DNA of 64,000 bases from Bdellovibrio sp. ZAP7. GTDB lineage: Bacteria > Bdellovibrionota > Bdellovibrionia > Bdellovibrionales > Bdellovibrionaceae. Shown here in pieces: positions 27,509 through 36,900 of the stretch (position 1 is its first letter; the number at the start of each line of letters is the position of its first letter). Made by a program: the position numbers and the translations under genes. The notes beneath the pieces were generated by a model, which made no database searches, had not been told where the DNA came from, and worked only from the letters and a program-made list of their open reading frames with translations. The stretch spans positions 1,550,001 through 1,614,000 of the forward strand of contig NZ_CP030082.1 of assembly GCF_006874645.1 (NCBI RefSeq). The letters are read 5' to 3'.

Positions 27509-28297
27509 ATGCCTATTTTATTAGACCAATCCGGCCTATTTCCCCAAGTCGAATGCTCCCTTCAAGGTATCCCAGGTTTGTGCGCCCTTGATTTAGGAGC
27601 AGAAAACACTTTCATTTCGGCGAAAGCAGCCAAAGGCTTAAAAATCATCGGCGAACAATCCATGCAAACCCTGGGTGGGATACAAACATATCCAACGGTA
27701 GAAATTAAATCGTTAAAAATAGGCAGCGAACAGCTAGCGCAAAACTTAAAAGCCTTAGTGCAACTAGAAATCCCAACAACCTCAGGCCAAGAACTGATCG
27801 GCACCCTCGGAGCTGACACCATCAAAGACAAAACCCTCATCATCGACAACGCTAGAATCCTGTCAAATTCAGCAGCAATCTACATCAACCCAACACAAGA
27901 ACAATTGAAGCCCTTCAAAACCACAGGCAAACTGGTCCCGGCAAAACGTCCCATCATAGAAATCAAAATAGGAAACAAAACCGCTAAAGCACTTGTAGAC
28001 ACGCACGCCCAAAGCGCAGTGACCGGTACCTTCGTAAAAAACAATCCAGAACTCTTCCAACTATTGGGCCGCCAACAAAAAACCGACATAGCGGGCTTCA
28101 CAAAGTTTTATATGATGGCGCAACCCACAGAGCAAATCTGCATCCAAAACCAATGCTCCAAAAACCTATGGCCCTACTTGGTAATCCCACCCCAAGAAAA
28201 TATAGATATCATCTTAGGCATCGACCACATCCAACAATACACCTGGCTGCTATCTCCAAGGACCGCCACCTTTTCCGCAATTAAAAAGAAAAAATAG
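27509..28297 (+). CDS. Single-chain double retropepsin-like (clan AA) protein, probably exported
   Basis: The product holds two retropepsin-like half-domains in one chain. The first has ALDLGAENTF (Asp28 in a D-L-G-A site) and LIGTLGADTI. The second has ALVDTHAQSA (Asp164 in D-T-H-A) and IILGIDHI. Retropepsins normally pair two chains; here both halves are fused, as in pepsin. Each active-site triplet differs from D-[TS]-G, so activity is uncertain. Reading upstream in frame gives LNLKLFLLLISTIAVSHTEA before the ATG, an excellent signal peptide, with no ATG, GTG or TTG available. CTG 27446 or ATT 27443 would be the start, with GGA at 27431 as a weak ribosome site. The coding strand is unusually A/C-rich and G-poor compared with its neighbours, a possible sign of transfer. 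Confidence 0.82.
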   Translation: MPILLDQSGLFPQVECSLQGIPGLCALDLGAENTFISAKAAKGLKIIGEQSMQTLGGIQTYPTVEIKSLKIGSEQLAQNLKALVQLEIPTTSGQELIGTLGADTIKDKTLIIDNARILSNSAAIYINPTQEQLKPFKTTGKLVPAKRPIIEIKIGNKTAKALVDTHAQSAVTGTFVKNNPELFQLLGRQQKTDIAGFTKFYMMAQPTEQICIQNQCSKNLWPYLVIPPQENIDIILGIDHIQQYTWLLSPRTATFSAIKKKK

Positions 28298-28394
28298 ATC
28301 CCTTAGTTCATTCTCCAAAGATTGAAATCAGAACTTCGAACCTACCAAAGCAGCCGAAGCTCCTTTTCACACTTTGAAACAAGAACCGAGTTCT

Positions 28395-28530
28395 TGGCCT
28401 TAGCTGTGGGTAGGAGCGCTTGTGCAGCGACCTCCGTCGGCGCTGGATGCGCGAACCCGCCAAAGGCGGGCGACGGTGAGGCAAGGATGCCGTGTCGCGG
28501 AACAAGCCCTCCTACCCACAGCTAAGGCCA
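28395..28530. repeat. 136-bp imperfect palindromic element before the PilZ gene
   Basis: The outer arms TGGCCTTAGCTGTGGGTAGG and their inverted copy match for about 23 bp, with further imperfect pairing inward, including GCTTGTxCxGCGAC. A small hairpin CCCGCC-AAA-GGCGGG lies in the middle. Arms, length and nested hairpin suggest a REP/REPIN-like element. It occupies most of the 312-bp gap between the protease-like gene and the PilZ gene; the remaining ~170 bp show nothing else. Confidence 0.75.
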
Positions 28531-28609
28531 CGCACCCCGAGCCCATGCCTCAAAGTGAGACAAAGAAACAAGACTGCAAACCAAAAGAAAAAATTCCGAT
28601 AAGAACCCA

Positions 28610-29002
28610 ATGGCAGCAGACTTTCAGAAGATCAACATTCCAACGATAGAGGACAAAGCCGGTGGCTTCCGCCGTCAGTATCCGCGTCGTGTGATGAAAC
28701 GTAAAGTAGGCGTCCTTTGCGAGGGTTCCTATTTTATCGTGGAATCGGGAGAGATCGGTGAAGGTGGTATGTCGATTATTTCTGAATTCCTGCTCAATGA
28801 AAACGACGAAGTCGTCGTGAGCTTTCAAATCCCTCAGGGGGATTTCGTGTTCCTGCGTGGAGTGGTTCGTTCCACACAAAAAAAACAGGGTGACGCGACG
28901 GTCACCCATGGTCTTAGCTTTAGCAATATTAACTTTGCTACCAAAAGACAAATTCGTGCCTTTGTATCAGCGCGAACTCATTCCTCTTCTCAGGCTGCTT
29001 AA
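28610..29002 (+). CDS. PilZ-domain protein (candidate c-di-GMP receptor)
   Basis: The 130-residue protein has one PilZ domain. The N-terminal c-di-GMP motif RxxxR is present as RRQYPR near residue 21. The second motif, normally [DN]xSxxG, reads EIGEGG, so the Ser is replaced and binding may be weak or altered. Strands VGVLCEGSYFIVESGEI and EVVVSFQIPQGDFVFLRGVV fit the beta-barrel. It is cytosolic with no extra domain. It stands alone, downstream of a palindromic element that could carry its promoter. Confidence 0.83.
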   Translation: MAADFQKINIPTIEDKAGGFRRQYPRRVMKRKVGVLCEGSYFIVESGEIGEGGMSIISEFLLNENDEVVVSFQIPQGDFVFLRGVVRSTQKKQGDATVTHGLSFSNINFATKRQIRAFVSARTHSSSQAA

Positions 29003-29084
29003 ATAGAAAAGGGCGACTCAACGGTCACCCAATTTCTAACTCAAAATTATAAGCCACCTCTGACAAAGTCAGAGATTAATCCAA

Positions 29085-29345
29085 TTACTTCGCAGTTGCG
29101 CGAGTAGAAAGACGGCTGATTTTGCGAGAAGCAGTTTCTTTTTTGATAACGCCAGTTTTAGCAGCTTTCATCACTTGAGAAGTGAAGTTTTTCAACAACT
29201 CAGGAAGAGCTTTCACGTCTTTAGCTTCGATAGCTTTAACTAGTTTTTTTTCAGCTGTTTTTACAGTGCTTTTACGAGCATTGTTTACTGCTGTTTTACG
29301 GATAGATTGACGAGCTCTTTTTGCTGCTGACTTATGATTTGCCAA
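29085..29345 (-). CDS. rpsT: 30S ribosomal protein S20
   Basis: The 86-residue basic helical protein begins ANHKSAAKRARQS after the start and ends STRATAK, as in S20, which binds 16S rRNA early in 30S assembly. The start codon is TTG at 29345, not ATG: GGAGG (29353-29357) is spaced 7 nt from it, and no ATG is in frame nearby. The E. coli rpsT gene also begins with TTG, where it takes part in feedback control. It faces away from murJ across 51 bp. Confidence 0.95.
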   Translation of the reverse strand: MANHKSAAKRARQSIRKTAVNNARKSTVKTAEKKLVKAIEAKDVKALPELLKNFTSQVMKAAKTGVIKKETASRKISRLSTRATAK

Positions 29346-29396
29346 GGTATAGCCTCCACTTAATCTTTATAAACGAACCAAAGGGATTAACATAGG

Positions 29397-30980
29397 GTGT
29401 CTGTGGAGGCAAGCGGATTAAAAGAAGATCGCAAAAAGGTCTTCAAAAGAGCCTTTTTCATGGCGGGCGGGACCCTAACGAGCCGCGTTTTGGGCCTATT
29501 CCGCGATATGGCTCTGGCTGCCCTCTTTGACCGTACGGTCACCGATGCGTGGACCGCGGCGTTTCGCTTACCCAATCTTTTCCGTCGGCTTTTTGGCGAA
29601 GGCTCTCTCTCTGTGAGCTTTATTCCCGTTTTTATTGATGCTCAGGCCGAAGATGCCTCCGGTTACAGATCCCGAAACCTTATAAATGCCATTTACACAT
29701 TGTTACTGATTTTCCTGGGCGGAATGACCCTGTGGGGAATTATCAGCATGGAGCCGCTGTTAAAGCTGCTTTTAGCGGATAATTACGTGCTCGACGTTGA
29801 TAAATGGAATCTGACGGTGCGTATGGCGCGAATCATGTTTGGTTTCGTGTTTTTCGTCTGTTCCTACGCTTATTTCATGGGCATTTTGAATGCCTTGGGG
29901 AGCTTTGCTTTGCCGGCCTTGGCGCCCGCTCTTTTGAATATTTCGATGCTGGTTTTTACCTTTATGCCGGGAACGTGGTTTCCTGAAATCGGGGACGGCC
30001 TGGCTTGGGGTGTGTTTATCGGTGGGTTGCTGCAAGCCGTGATTTTATGGTGGGCCCTGCGCGAGAGAAACTATCTACCGCGATTCACCCGAAAGCTTTG
30101 GAATTCCGATGTGCGCTTGGTTTTAAAAAACATGGTGCCGGGTCTTTTAGGGGCGGGGCTGCTGCAACTTGCGACCTTGGTGAACTTACATTTTGCGAGT
30201 GGTCTGGGTGAGGGGGCACTGTCTTATATTTACTGGGCCGATCGCTTACTGGAGCTTCCGTTGTCGTTGGTGGCAGTGAGTATTGGTACCGCGTTGTTGC
30301 CGACCCTAAGTGATCTGGCTCAACGAAAACAAAAAGAGCAGTTTCAATCGGTGCTTCAAGAACACTTTTTAATGAACTTGTATTTGGCGTGGCCCGCGGC
30401 GGTGGGGTTGTTTTGTCTGGCTCAGCCGATTGTAGAAGTACTTTTTTATCGCGGGCATTTCAGTGCCGCGGATGCCGTGGGTACGACAATGGTTCTTAAG
30501 ATTTATGCGATCAGTTTGATTTTGGTTTCCTCGGTCCGAGTTTTGATTCCTGCATTTTATGCTGTGAAGAACACCTGGGTGCCCGCAGTGACTTCTTTGT
30601 TGGGCTTAGCTCTGCATATTACGATGGCGCCTTTCTGGATTCAGTCTTTGGGACTGCAAGGATTGGTGGTTTCAAGTTTGGTTGCAGCCGCGGCACAGCT
30701 CATCATGATTTTAGGTTTGATGGGATTGTATTCAGTCGGCATGAATTGGTGGGCTATGGCTAAAGAGCTTGCGAAAATCCTGGTGGCGGGTTTGATGATG
30801 GCGGTCTTTGCTGGAAGCATGGCTGATGCGGTGACGGCGACTTCATCAAGTTTGCTCAAGACGGTTTTTTTGGTGGGTGTTATTTCCGTCTGTGTTCTGG
30901 TGTATGGCTACACGTCTATGAAAATGAAAGTCGAGCAGGGGAGGTTCCTGCTCGACTTTGTAAAACGTAAAAAAACTTAA
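29397..30980 (+). CDS. murJ: Lipid II flippase MurJ
   Basis: The 527-residue protein has about fourteen membrane helices. The MurJ opening pattern is clear: [21 protein letters not shown], followed by [24 protein letters not shown]. It flips the peptidoglycan precursor lipid II across the inner membrane. The start is GTG 29397 (or GTG 29403), as the first helix begins about 20 residues later; no Shine-Dalgarno is clear. Its TAA interlocks by 4 bp with the stop of the convergent chemoreceptor gene. Confidence 0.94.
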   Translation: MSVEASGLKEDRKKVFKRAFFMAGGTLTSRVLGLFRDMALAALFDRTVTDAWTAAFRLPNLFRRLFGEGSLSVSFIPVFIDAQAEDASGYRSRNLINAIYTLLLIFLGGMTLWGIISMEPLLKLLLADNYVLDVDKWNLTVRMARIMFGFVFFVCSYAYFMGILNALGSFALPALAPALLNISMLVFTFMPGTWFPEIGDGLAWGVFIGGLLQAVILWWALRERNYLPRFTRKLWNSDVRLVLKNMVPGLLGAGLLQLATLVNLHFASGLGEGALSYIYWADRLLELPLSLVAVSIGTALLPTLSDLAQRKQKEQFQSVLQEHFLMNLYLAWPAAVGLFCLAQPIVEVLFYRGHFSAADAVGTTMVLKIYAISLILVSSVRVLIPAFYAVKNTWVPAVTSLLGLALHITMAPFWIQSLGLQGLVVSSLVAAAAQLIMILGLMGLYSVGMNWWAMAKELAKILVAGLMMAVFAGSMADAVTATSSSLLKTVFLVGVISVCVLVYGYTSMKMKVEQGRFLLDFVKRKKT

Positions 30981-32455
30981 GCTTCGATCATTGATTTATC
31001 GATACCCAATACCAATTTGTTCAGCTCTACAGTCAATCCTTGAGCCGTCGTTGCAAGACCATTGATCTCGCCACCCGTGGCTGCGATTTCTTCTGAAGAA
31101 GCTGCGTTTGATTGAGAAGCCTGATCCAATTGATTCATAGCTTTACTTATTTGTTGGATACCTGTTGTTTGCTCACCACTCGCAGCGGCGATTTCATTAT
31201 TCAAGTCAGAAACCTTTTTGATCGAGTTTACGATGTTGGCAAGAACGGTTCCGCTTTGATCCGCAATTTCACTTCCGCGTTCGATCTGAGAAACGGATTC
31301 CTTAATCAAAGATGAAATATCTTTTGCCGAGGCAGCACTACGTTGCGCCAATGCCCGAACGGCTTCTGCCACGACGGCAAAGCCTTTACCTTGTTCGCCG
31401 GCACGAGCGGCTTCCACCGCTGCGTTTAAGGCCAACAGATTCGTTTGGAAGGCGATATCATCGATGACTGAAATGATCTCTTCGATTTTCCTAGAAGACT
31501 GCGAGATCTGAGTCATTGCTGTGATCAGATTTTTGATGTCCGTTTCGCCTTCTTCAGCTGCCTGTCGTGAAGAGCCGGAAAGACTTGCCGCCTGTTTGGC
31601 ATTGTCAGAGTTCATTTGCACCATGGATGTTAATTCCTCGAGGGCCGCAACTGTTTCTTCAAGGGAAGCGGCAGCTTCAGTTGAGGAATGGGAAAGACTG
31701 CTGCTAGCTTCGCTAAGTTGCTCGACCGAAGAGGCTACATTAGAGCTGGCGTCGGTTAAGCGGCTTGCGATGGAAGCGACAGCTCCTGACATGCGCGCAG
31801 CCAACAGACAAAGGATAGAAAAGATAGCGATACCCGCAACGACCGAAGTCGCGATTAGCATATTCGCGGCTTCTTTTTGAAGAGCTTTAGCCTCAAGTTC
31901 TTGTTTTTCAGATGTATCCTCGTAAAGTTTTGCAACGTCACGATTGAAGTTACGAACGATACCGCCGAATTTTGTGTAGGGACCCTTCAAAAGTATACGC
32001 GCTTCTTTTATTTTTTCAGGATCGTTTGTTTTAACCAGTTCAAGAATAGAGTCCATGGCCTTATAGAAATCTCCAATGACAACCTTAGCTGGCTCGAACA
32101 TCTGAGCTTCCGTAGGCAAAAACGGTGCTTCTGAGTAAGACTTGTAGTTAGATTTAAATTCTTCAACACCTTCCAGTGCTGAAGTGATCGCTTTGGCTCG
32201 GTCCGTGTCGTTATCGGCATCCATCGCAGCAAGAGCTTGATAAGCGAATTTATTGCGCGCCTGGCGCATTTCGCCCATATACTGAAGATTTGGCACGATC
32301 GTGTTGCTATAGACTGTCAGCATGGCATTGTAACGGTTGACCGTCACAGTCGAAACTCCAAACAAGATGGCGAAGCCGATAATGGGGAGGATCGCCGTAA
32401 ACATCAGACGACCTTTAATACCTCTGAACCAACTTGAAATACCCTGTGATTGCAT
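30977..32455 (-). CDS. Methyl-accepting chemotaxis protein (paralogue 1)
   Basis: The 492-residue chemoreceptor has a membrane helix near 15-40, a helical periplasmic domain to about 190, a second membrane helix and a long signalling coiled coil. The hairpin tip is highly conserved: [18 protein letters not shown] followed by [16 protein letters not shown] and VRALAQRS. I chose ATG 32455 since AGAGG lies 5 nt before it and the paralogues also begin just before SSWFRGIKG; an upstream ATG at 32500 would add 15 odd residues. It lacks the C-terminal tail found in the two neighbours. No clear HAMP domain is seen after the second membrane helix. Confidence 0.94.
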   Translation of the reverse strand: MQSQGISSWFRGIKGRLMFTAILPIIGFAILFGVSTVTVNRYNAMLTVYSNTIVPNLQYMGEMRQARNKFAYQALAAMDADNDTDRAKAITSALEGVEEFKSNYKSYSEAPFLPTEAQMFEPAKVVIGDFYKAMDSILELVKTNDPEKIKEARILLKGPYTKFGGIVRNFNRDVAKLYEDTSEKQELEAKALQKEAANMLIATSVVAGIAIFSILCLLAARMSGAVASIASRLTDASSNVASSVEQLSEASSSLSHSSTEAAASLEETVAALEELTSMVQMNSDNAKQAASLSGSSRQAAEEGETDIKNLITAMTQISQSSRKIEEIISVIDDIAFQTNLLALNAAVEAARAGEQGKGFAVVAEAVRALAQRSAASAKDISSLIKESVSQIERGSEIADQSGTVLANIVNSIKKVSDLNNEIAAASGEQTTGIQQISKAMNQLDQASQSNAASSEEIAATGGEINGLATTAQGLTVELNKLVLGIDKSMIEA

Positions 32456-32525
32456 ATGAACCTCTATGGTCTTGTGGTGCATTCGTACAAGAAGGTTCAT
32501 GAAGTGGAAAATTGAACTGTTAATA

Positions 32526-32547
32526 GGCGGGGAGCAGTCCCCACCTA
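32526..32547 (-). terminator. Hairpin between chemoreceptor genes 1 and 2
   Basis: A stem with one mismatch (AGGxGGGG / CCCCxCCT) encloses AGCAGT, just after the stop of the gene at 32558 on the minus strand. No U-run follows, so it may only weaken transcription into the next gene. Confidence 0.4.
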
Positions 32548-32557
32548 AGATTACTTA

Positions 32558-34219
32558 TTAGAATCCGTCAGTGGTGCCCACTTTGCGATCTGATTCCTCA
32601 TCAAAAGGGATCATATCAGAGGCAGTTGAGGGAGCTGGCGCGCTCTTTTTCGGAGGGGCCATCGCTGTTACAGGCTTTTTGAAAGGAATGACCTTTTTCG
32701 AAGTCGTTGCAGCACGGGACTTTTTCACAGGACTCTCTGTAGGAGTCATCGCCGGAATGTCGGAGGTTCCATAGATCACTTGGCCCAGTTCCACAGTCAG
32801 GTTCTGAGTTGTCGTTGCTAGATTATTGATCTCTCCACTAGTTGCAGCAATTTCCTCTGCGGATGCTGCATTGGACTGAGATGACTGATCCAATTGATTC
32901 ATGGCTTTACTGATTTGCTGAATACCTGTTGTTTGCTCGGAACTTGCTGCCGCGATTTCGTTATTCAGATCAGAAACTTTTTTGATCGAGCTTACGATGT
33001 TAGATAGGACCGCACCGCTTTCATCAGCAATTCTGCTACCATTTTCAATTTGCGAAACGGAGTCTTTGATTAATGAAGAGATGTCTTTGGCAGAAGAAGC
33101 ACTTCTTTGTGCCAGAGCACGAACCGCTTCAGCAACTACGGCAAAGCCTTTACCTTGTTCACCGGCACGAGCTGCCTCGACTGCGGCATTCAGTGCTAAT
33201 AAGTTTGTTTGGAAGGCGATGTCATCAATAACAGAGATGATTTCTTCAATTTTACGTGAAGATTGAGAGATTTCGGTCATAGCTGTGATCAAGCTTTTAA
33301 TATCATTTTCACCAGCTTCAGCATTCTGACGGGAAGTGGCTGAAAGGCCCGCCGCTTGCTTCGCATTGTCTGAATTCATTTGCACCATCGACGTCAGCTC
33401 TTCAAGAGCTGCAACGGTTTCTTCAAGGGATGCCGCAGCTTCCGTGGAAGATTGGGAAAGGCTGTTGCCGGCTTCATTGAGTTGTTCAACAGCTGAGGCG
33501 ACCTGTGCTGAAGACTCCGACAAACTGCTTGCGACGTGACCGACAGATTTTGAAAGTCGGATAGCAATGAATAAAAGGATTGAGAAAATTGCCAAACAGG
33601 AAACACCTGTTGTCATTAGAATGATAGTGCTGGACTTGGCAATAGTGCTTTTTGCTTCGGCAGAGTTCGCTTGGGCTGTTTTGTCATAGTACTTCATAGC
33701 AGAGCCTGCCATTTGATGCATGATTTTTCCAAGCTCCCACAGACGTCCATCCATTAGGTCTTGAACTTGTTTATGGTCTTCTGCTTTATTGGAGTCTGCC
33801 AAGCTTGCGACTTTATCCAAAAGGCCCAGATATTCATCAAGGACTGCATAGGCTTTCTTGTCGGTTTCTTGTAACTCTGGGGCGGCAGGAGCATTTTTGT
33901 AAAGCTCCATGTTCTCTTTAAATTCTTTGATACCCTCGCGAGCAAGCTTAATGCGCTCGTGACGTTTTTCTTCAGTCTCCATCGCTAAGGCTGCAAAAAT
34001 CTGATAACCGAATTTATTCCGAGCCTGGCGCATTTCACCAACAGCTGTCAGGTTCGGAATTGTATCTCCGTTTGCGATATTCAGCAAAGTACCTAAGCTA
34101 TTCATGCTCGAGCTAGAAATGACGTAATTAATGGCAAAACCCACCATTGGAAGGCAGGCAGCGAATAACAGTTTTCCCTTGATCCCACGGAACCACGAAG
34201 ACAATGAAGTCTGATTCAT
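32558..34219 (-). CDS. Methyl-accepting chemotaxis protein (paralogue 2)
   Basis: The 553-residue chemoreceptor starts [19 protein letters not shown], with one membrane helix near 15-35, a helical periplasmic sensor to about 200 and a second membrane helix. The signalling domain is nearly identical to the flanking paralogues around the [15 protein letters not shown] tip. After the signalling coil comes a Lys/Pro/Ala-rich linker of about 55 residues, ending in MIPFDEE...RKVGTTDGF. The terminal motif is shared with paralogue 3. AAGGA lies before ATG 34219 and a sigma-28-like promoter lies 60-87 bp upstream. Confidence 0.95.
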   Translation of the reverse strand: MNQTSLSSWFRGIKGKLLFAACLPMVGFAINYVISSSSMNSLGTLLNIANGDTIPNLTAVGEMRQARNKFGYQIFAALAMETEEKRHERIKLAREGIKEFKENMELYKNAPAAPELQETDKKAYAVLDEYLGLLDKVASLADSNKAEDHKQVQDLMDGRLWELGKIMHQMAGSAMKYYDKTAQANSAEAKSTIAKSSTIILMTTGVSCLAIFSILLFIAIRLSKSVGHVASSLSESSAQVASAVEQLNEAGNSLSQSSTEAAASLEETVAALEELTSMVQMNSDNAKQAAGLSATSRQNAEAGENDIKSLITAMTEISQSSRKIEEIISVIDDIAFQTNLLALNAAVEAARAGEQGKGFAVVAEAVRALAQRSASSAKDISSLIKDSVSQIENGSRIADESGAVLSNIVSSIKKVSDLNNEIAAASSEQTTGIQQISKAMNQLDQSSQSNAASAEEIAATSGEINNLATTTQNLTVELGQVIYGTSDIPAMTPTESPVKKSRAATTSKKVIPFKKPVTAMAPPKKSAPAPSTASDMIPFDEESDRKVGTTDGF

Positions 34220-34279
34220 GATAGCAGTCCTTATATTTTATTTTGAAGTTGCACGAGGAGAAGGTGCCTGATGAAGTAA

Positions 34280-34306
34280 TTTTCGGTCCGAATCAAGGAA
34301 ACTTGA
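34280..34306 (-). promoter_or_regulatory. Sigma-28 (FliA)-like promoter of chemoreceptor 2
   Basis: On the minus strand TCAAGTTT (34306-34299), an 11-nt spacer and ACCGAAAA (34287-34280) match the enterobacterial FliA consensus TAAAGTTT-N11-GCCGATAA at 7/8 and 6/8 positions. The spacer length is exact. This would place the chemoreceptor under flagellar control. Confidence 0.65.
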
Positions 34307-34342
34307 AGTCTAGTTCTTGTATTTCAGTCAAAATGTGGAAAA

Positions 34343-34376
34343 AAAGGGAGAAGAACCCATGGTTCGTTCTCCCTTT
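34343..34376 (-). terminator. Terminator of chemoreceptor 3
   Basis: The stem AAAGGGAGAA / TTCTCCCTTT with an inner GAACC / GGTTC stem is followed, on the minus strand, by seven T residues. It lies 26 bp after the stop at 34402. Confidence 0.9.
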
Positions 34377-34401
34377 AAGAGTATTTTCTAAATTAAAGGA
34401 T

Positions 34402-36063
34402 TTAAAAGCCGTCTGTCGTTCCGACCTTACGTGCGTCATCTTCATCGAACGGGATCATATCTGCAGCAGGAGTGGCTTTGGTTGCTTTAACAGGGCCGGA
34501 TTTTACCGGTGGCTTTTTCATCGCAATAACTTTAGCAGTGTGTGCCTTTTGGGTTGGTTTGGCTTTCATGACCTTTTTAGGCTCGTGGATTTCCTCAGTG
34601 AATTGACCTTTACCCATAACTACTTCTGTTAATTCCACAGTCAGAGTTTGAGTCGTCGTCGCCAAGTTACTGATTTCGCCACTTGTTGCAGCTATTTCTT
34701 CTGCTGAAGCCGCATTTGATTGAGATGATTGGTCCAATTGATTCATGGCTTTGCTGATTTGCTGAATACCTGTCGTTTGTTCAGAGCTTGCCGCGGCGAT
34801 CTCATTGTTAAGGTCAGAAACCTTTTTAATTGAACTTACGATGTTAGACAATACCGTACCGCTTTTATCTGCAATGTCGCTTCCGCGATCAATTTGCGAA
34901 ACGGAATCTTTAATCAATGTGGAGATGTCTTTCGCAGAAGAAGCACTACGCTGTGCCAGCGCACGAACGGCTTCCGCAACCACTGCAAAGCCTTTACCCT
35001 GTTCTCCAGCGCGAGCAGCTTCAACCGCTGCATTCAGAGCCAAAAGATTCGTCTGGAAGGCGATATCGTCAATCACTGAGATAATCTCTTCGATTTTTTT
35101 GGAAGATTGAGAGATTTCTGTCATCGCCGTGATCAGGTTTTTAATATCGTTTTCACCGGATTCAGCAGACTGACGGGACGTTGCTGCCAAGCTTGCAGCT
35201 TGCTTCGCATTATCAGAATTCATTTGAACCATGGAAGTCAGTTCTTCCAAAGCTGCAACAGTTTCTTCCAAAGAGGCAGCTGATTCAGTCGAGGATTGAG
35301 AAAGATTGTTACCGGCGCTGTTCAATTGAACAACGGCTGCAGATACCTGGTGGCTGGATTCAGTCAGGCGATGTGCAACGCTGCCGACTGTTTTTGACAA
35401 ACGTACGGCAATGAAAATTAAGAGCGAAAAGACAACTAGGCAAGTAGCCGTGGTTGTAGCAACGATGATCGTTGTTGCCTGTGACATTTTCATTTCAGCT
35501 GTCTTGGAATCACTTACGGACTGACTTTCAAAGTATTTTACAGCGGCTGAAGTCATCGCTTTTAGGATGTTGGCGTTTTCTTTCGCACGACCATGAAGAA
35601 GTGCAAGTGCTGCTTTGTCGGATTCTGCGGTGTTCTTATCTAACAGTGCAACGATCTCTTCCAAAGCTGCACGATAGAGGGGAGCCGCTTTATCACCAGC
35701 GTTGTCAGTAGCTTCGATTTCCTTAGGACTTGGGAGTTTTGTGTAATTGCCATAGGCTTCGAAGTATTCAGGAATAGTTGTGCGTGCCTCCTCAATATGT
35801 GCTTTTCGTTCCTGGGCATCTTGTGCATATATCGCGGCTAACGCCAAATAGTTGAATTTATTGCGAGCCTGGCGCATTTCACCAATTTCAATAAGGTTAG
35901 GAGTCGTCTCTGTATTCGCTTTGGTAAGCATCGCATTGATTGCTTTCATACTGCTGAAAGCGATAACAAAGATGATTGTAAAGCCGATGACGGGAAGTAC
36001 CGCCGCAAAAAGAAGTTTTCCTTTGATGCCGCGAAACCAAGAGCTGAAAAATGCGTCGTTCAT
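34402..36063 (-). CDS. Methyl-accepting chemotaxis protein (paralogue 3)
   Basis: The 553-residue protein has the same plan as paralogue 2: first membrane helix near 15-35, periplasmic helical domain, second membrane helix near 185-210, signalling coil with the conserved tip, then a Lys-rich linker ending DMIPFDED...RKVGTTDGF. The periplasmic parts differ much more than the signalling parts, as expected for receptors with different ligands that share one kinase. Upstream, CCGAATA resembles a sigma-28 -10 box, but the -35 match is poor. A strong terminator follows. Confidence 0.95.
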   Translation of the reverse strand: MNDAFFSSWFRGIKGKLLFAAVLPVIGFTIIFVIAFSSMKAINAMLTKANTETTPNLIEIGEMRQARNKFNYLALAAIYAQDAQERKAHIEEARTTIPEYFEAYGNYTKLPSPKEIEATDNAGDKAAPLYRAALEEIVALLDKNTAESDKAALALLHGRAKENANILKAMTSAAVKYFESQSVSDSKTAEMKMSQATTIIVATTTATCLVVFSLLIFIAVRLSKTVGSVAHRLTESSHQVSAAVVQLNSAGNNLSQSSTESAASLEETVAALEELTSMVQMNSDNAKQAASLAATSRQSAESGENDIKNLITAMTEISQSSKKIEEIISVIDDIAFQTNLLALNAAVEAARAGEQGKGFAVVAEAVRALAQRSASSAKDISTLIKDSVSQIDRGSDIADKSGTVLSNIVSSIKKVSDLNNEIAAASSEQTTGIQQISKAMNQLDQSSQSNAASAEEIAATSGEISNLATTTQTLTVELTEVVMGKGQFTEEIHEPKKVMKAKPTQKAHTAKVIAMKKPPVKSGPVKATKATPAADMIPFDEDDARKVGTTDGF

Positions 36064-36174
36064 ATGAGTATCCTATTTGTTGTTTCCTACTATTCGGTTA
36101 AGGGGGAGGGGTTATAAAGGTCTCTTGACAGATGTAATGGGAGAGTTCCGAAAATCTGGACGTAAACAAATAAA

Positions 36175-36204
36175 AAGAGATCAAGCCGGGGGACTTGATC
36201 TCTT
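36175..36204 (-). terminator. Terminator of the gliding-type operon
   Basis: The stem AAGAGATCAAG / CTTGATCTCTT encloses eight bases; on the minus strand it is followed by a T-run. It lies 35 bp past the stop of the last operon gene. Confidence 0.9.
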
Positions 36205-36238
36205 GCGAAACTTTGAACTAAATGTGAAATTATTCGTG

Positions 36239-36886
36239 TTATTTAACTTCAGCCAAAGAGTTGTAAGAGTCGCTGATTTTTTGTTGGCGCTCTACTTCTT
36301 TAGTCCAGCGATTGACTTCGCCTTTGTATCCTTGCTCTTTGCCCTTCCATTCTTTTTCTTCGGAAGCCAGCTCACGGATTTTTTTGTTCACGTTGTCATA
36401 TTGCTCTTTCAGAGTGTCACGACGAGACTGCCATACCTTTTTCTCTTCACCCAATTGGGACAATTGGTTTTGGTAGTCCTGAACGTTGTTTTCGCGTTTC
36501 TTTTGGTTTTCTTTGATCTTAGCGATCATAGCTTCCAATTCCGCGATTTTTTGGTTTTCCGCTGCTGTTTTGGATTGCTCGTCTTTGATCAAGCCTTGCA
36601 GTTCCATTTCCTGTTTACCAAGCTTTTGCATAGACTTCGTGTTTTCTTCAGCTTGGGCAGCCACTTCTTTTTGCTGGCTTTCCACGGAAGATTTAGCTTT
36701 GGCAACTTCATTCAAGTTACCTTCAACTGTTTTTAGATTTTTTTGATACTCTGACAAATTTGATTTTGAGTTGTTCAAGTTCGTCTTAATCCGCTCCAAG
36801 CCGTCTTTCGCTGTATTTTGTGCGAATGCAGCAGTGGAGAAGCTTAAAAGGACCGTCATTGCTGTTAATTTAAGAGATGTTTTCAT
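36239..36886 (-). CDS. Periplasmic coiled-coil protein, last gene of the gliding-type operon
   Basis: The 215-residue protein has a signal peptide ending AAFAQ. The rest is almost entirely coiled coil (Lys/Glu/Gln-rich heptads from about residue 30 to 200), with no cysteine. It may be a rod or spacer in the periplasm. No family is recognised; the inference on role comes from its place as the eleventh gene of the operon, 14 bp after the 707-residue protein. A strong terminator follows. Confidence 0.85.
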   Translation of the reverse strand: MKTSLKLTAMTVLLSFSTAAFAQNTAKDGLERIKTNLNNSKSNLSEYQKNLKTVEGNLNEVAKAKSSVESQQKEVAAQAEENTKSMQKLGKQEMELQGLIKDEQSKTAAENQKIAELEAMIAKIKENQKKRENNVQDYQNQLSQLGEEKKVWQSRRDTLKEQYDNVNKKIRELASEEKEWKGKEQGYKGEVNRWTKEVERQQKISDSYNSLAEVK

Positions 36887-36900
36887 AAGTATTTCCTTCC

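Noticed and set aside
26665-28530. Insertion sequence bounded by the two palindromes
   Set aside because: The palindromes have different arms and no transposase lies between them.
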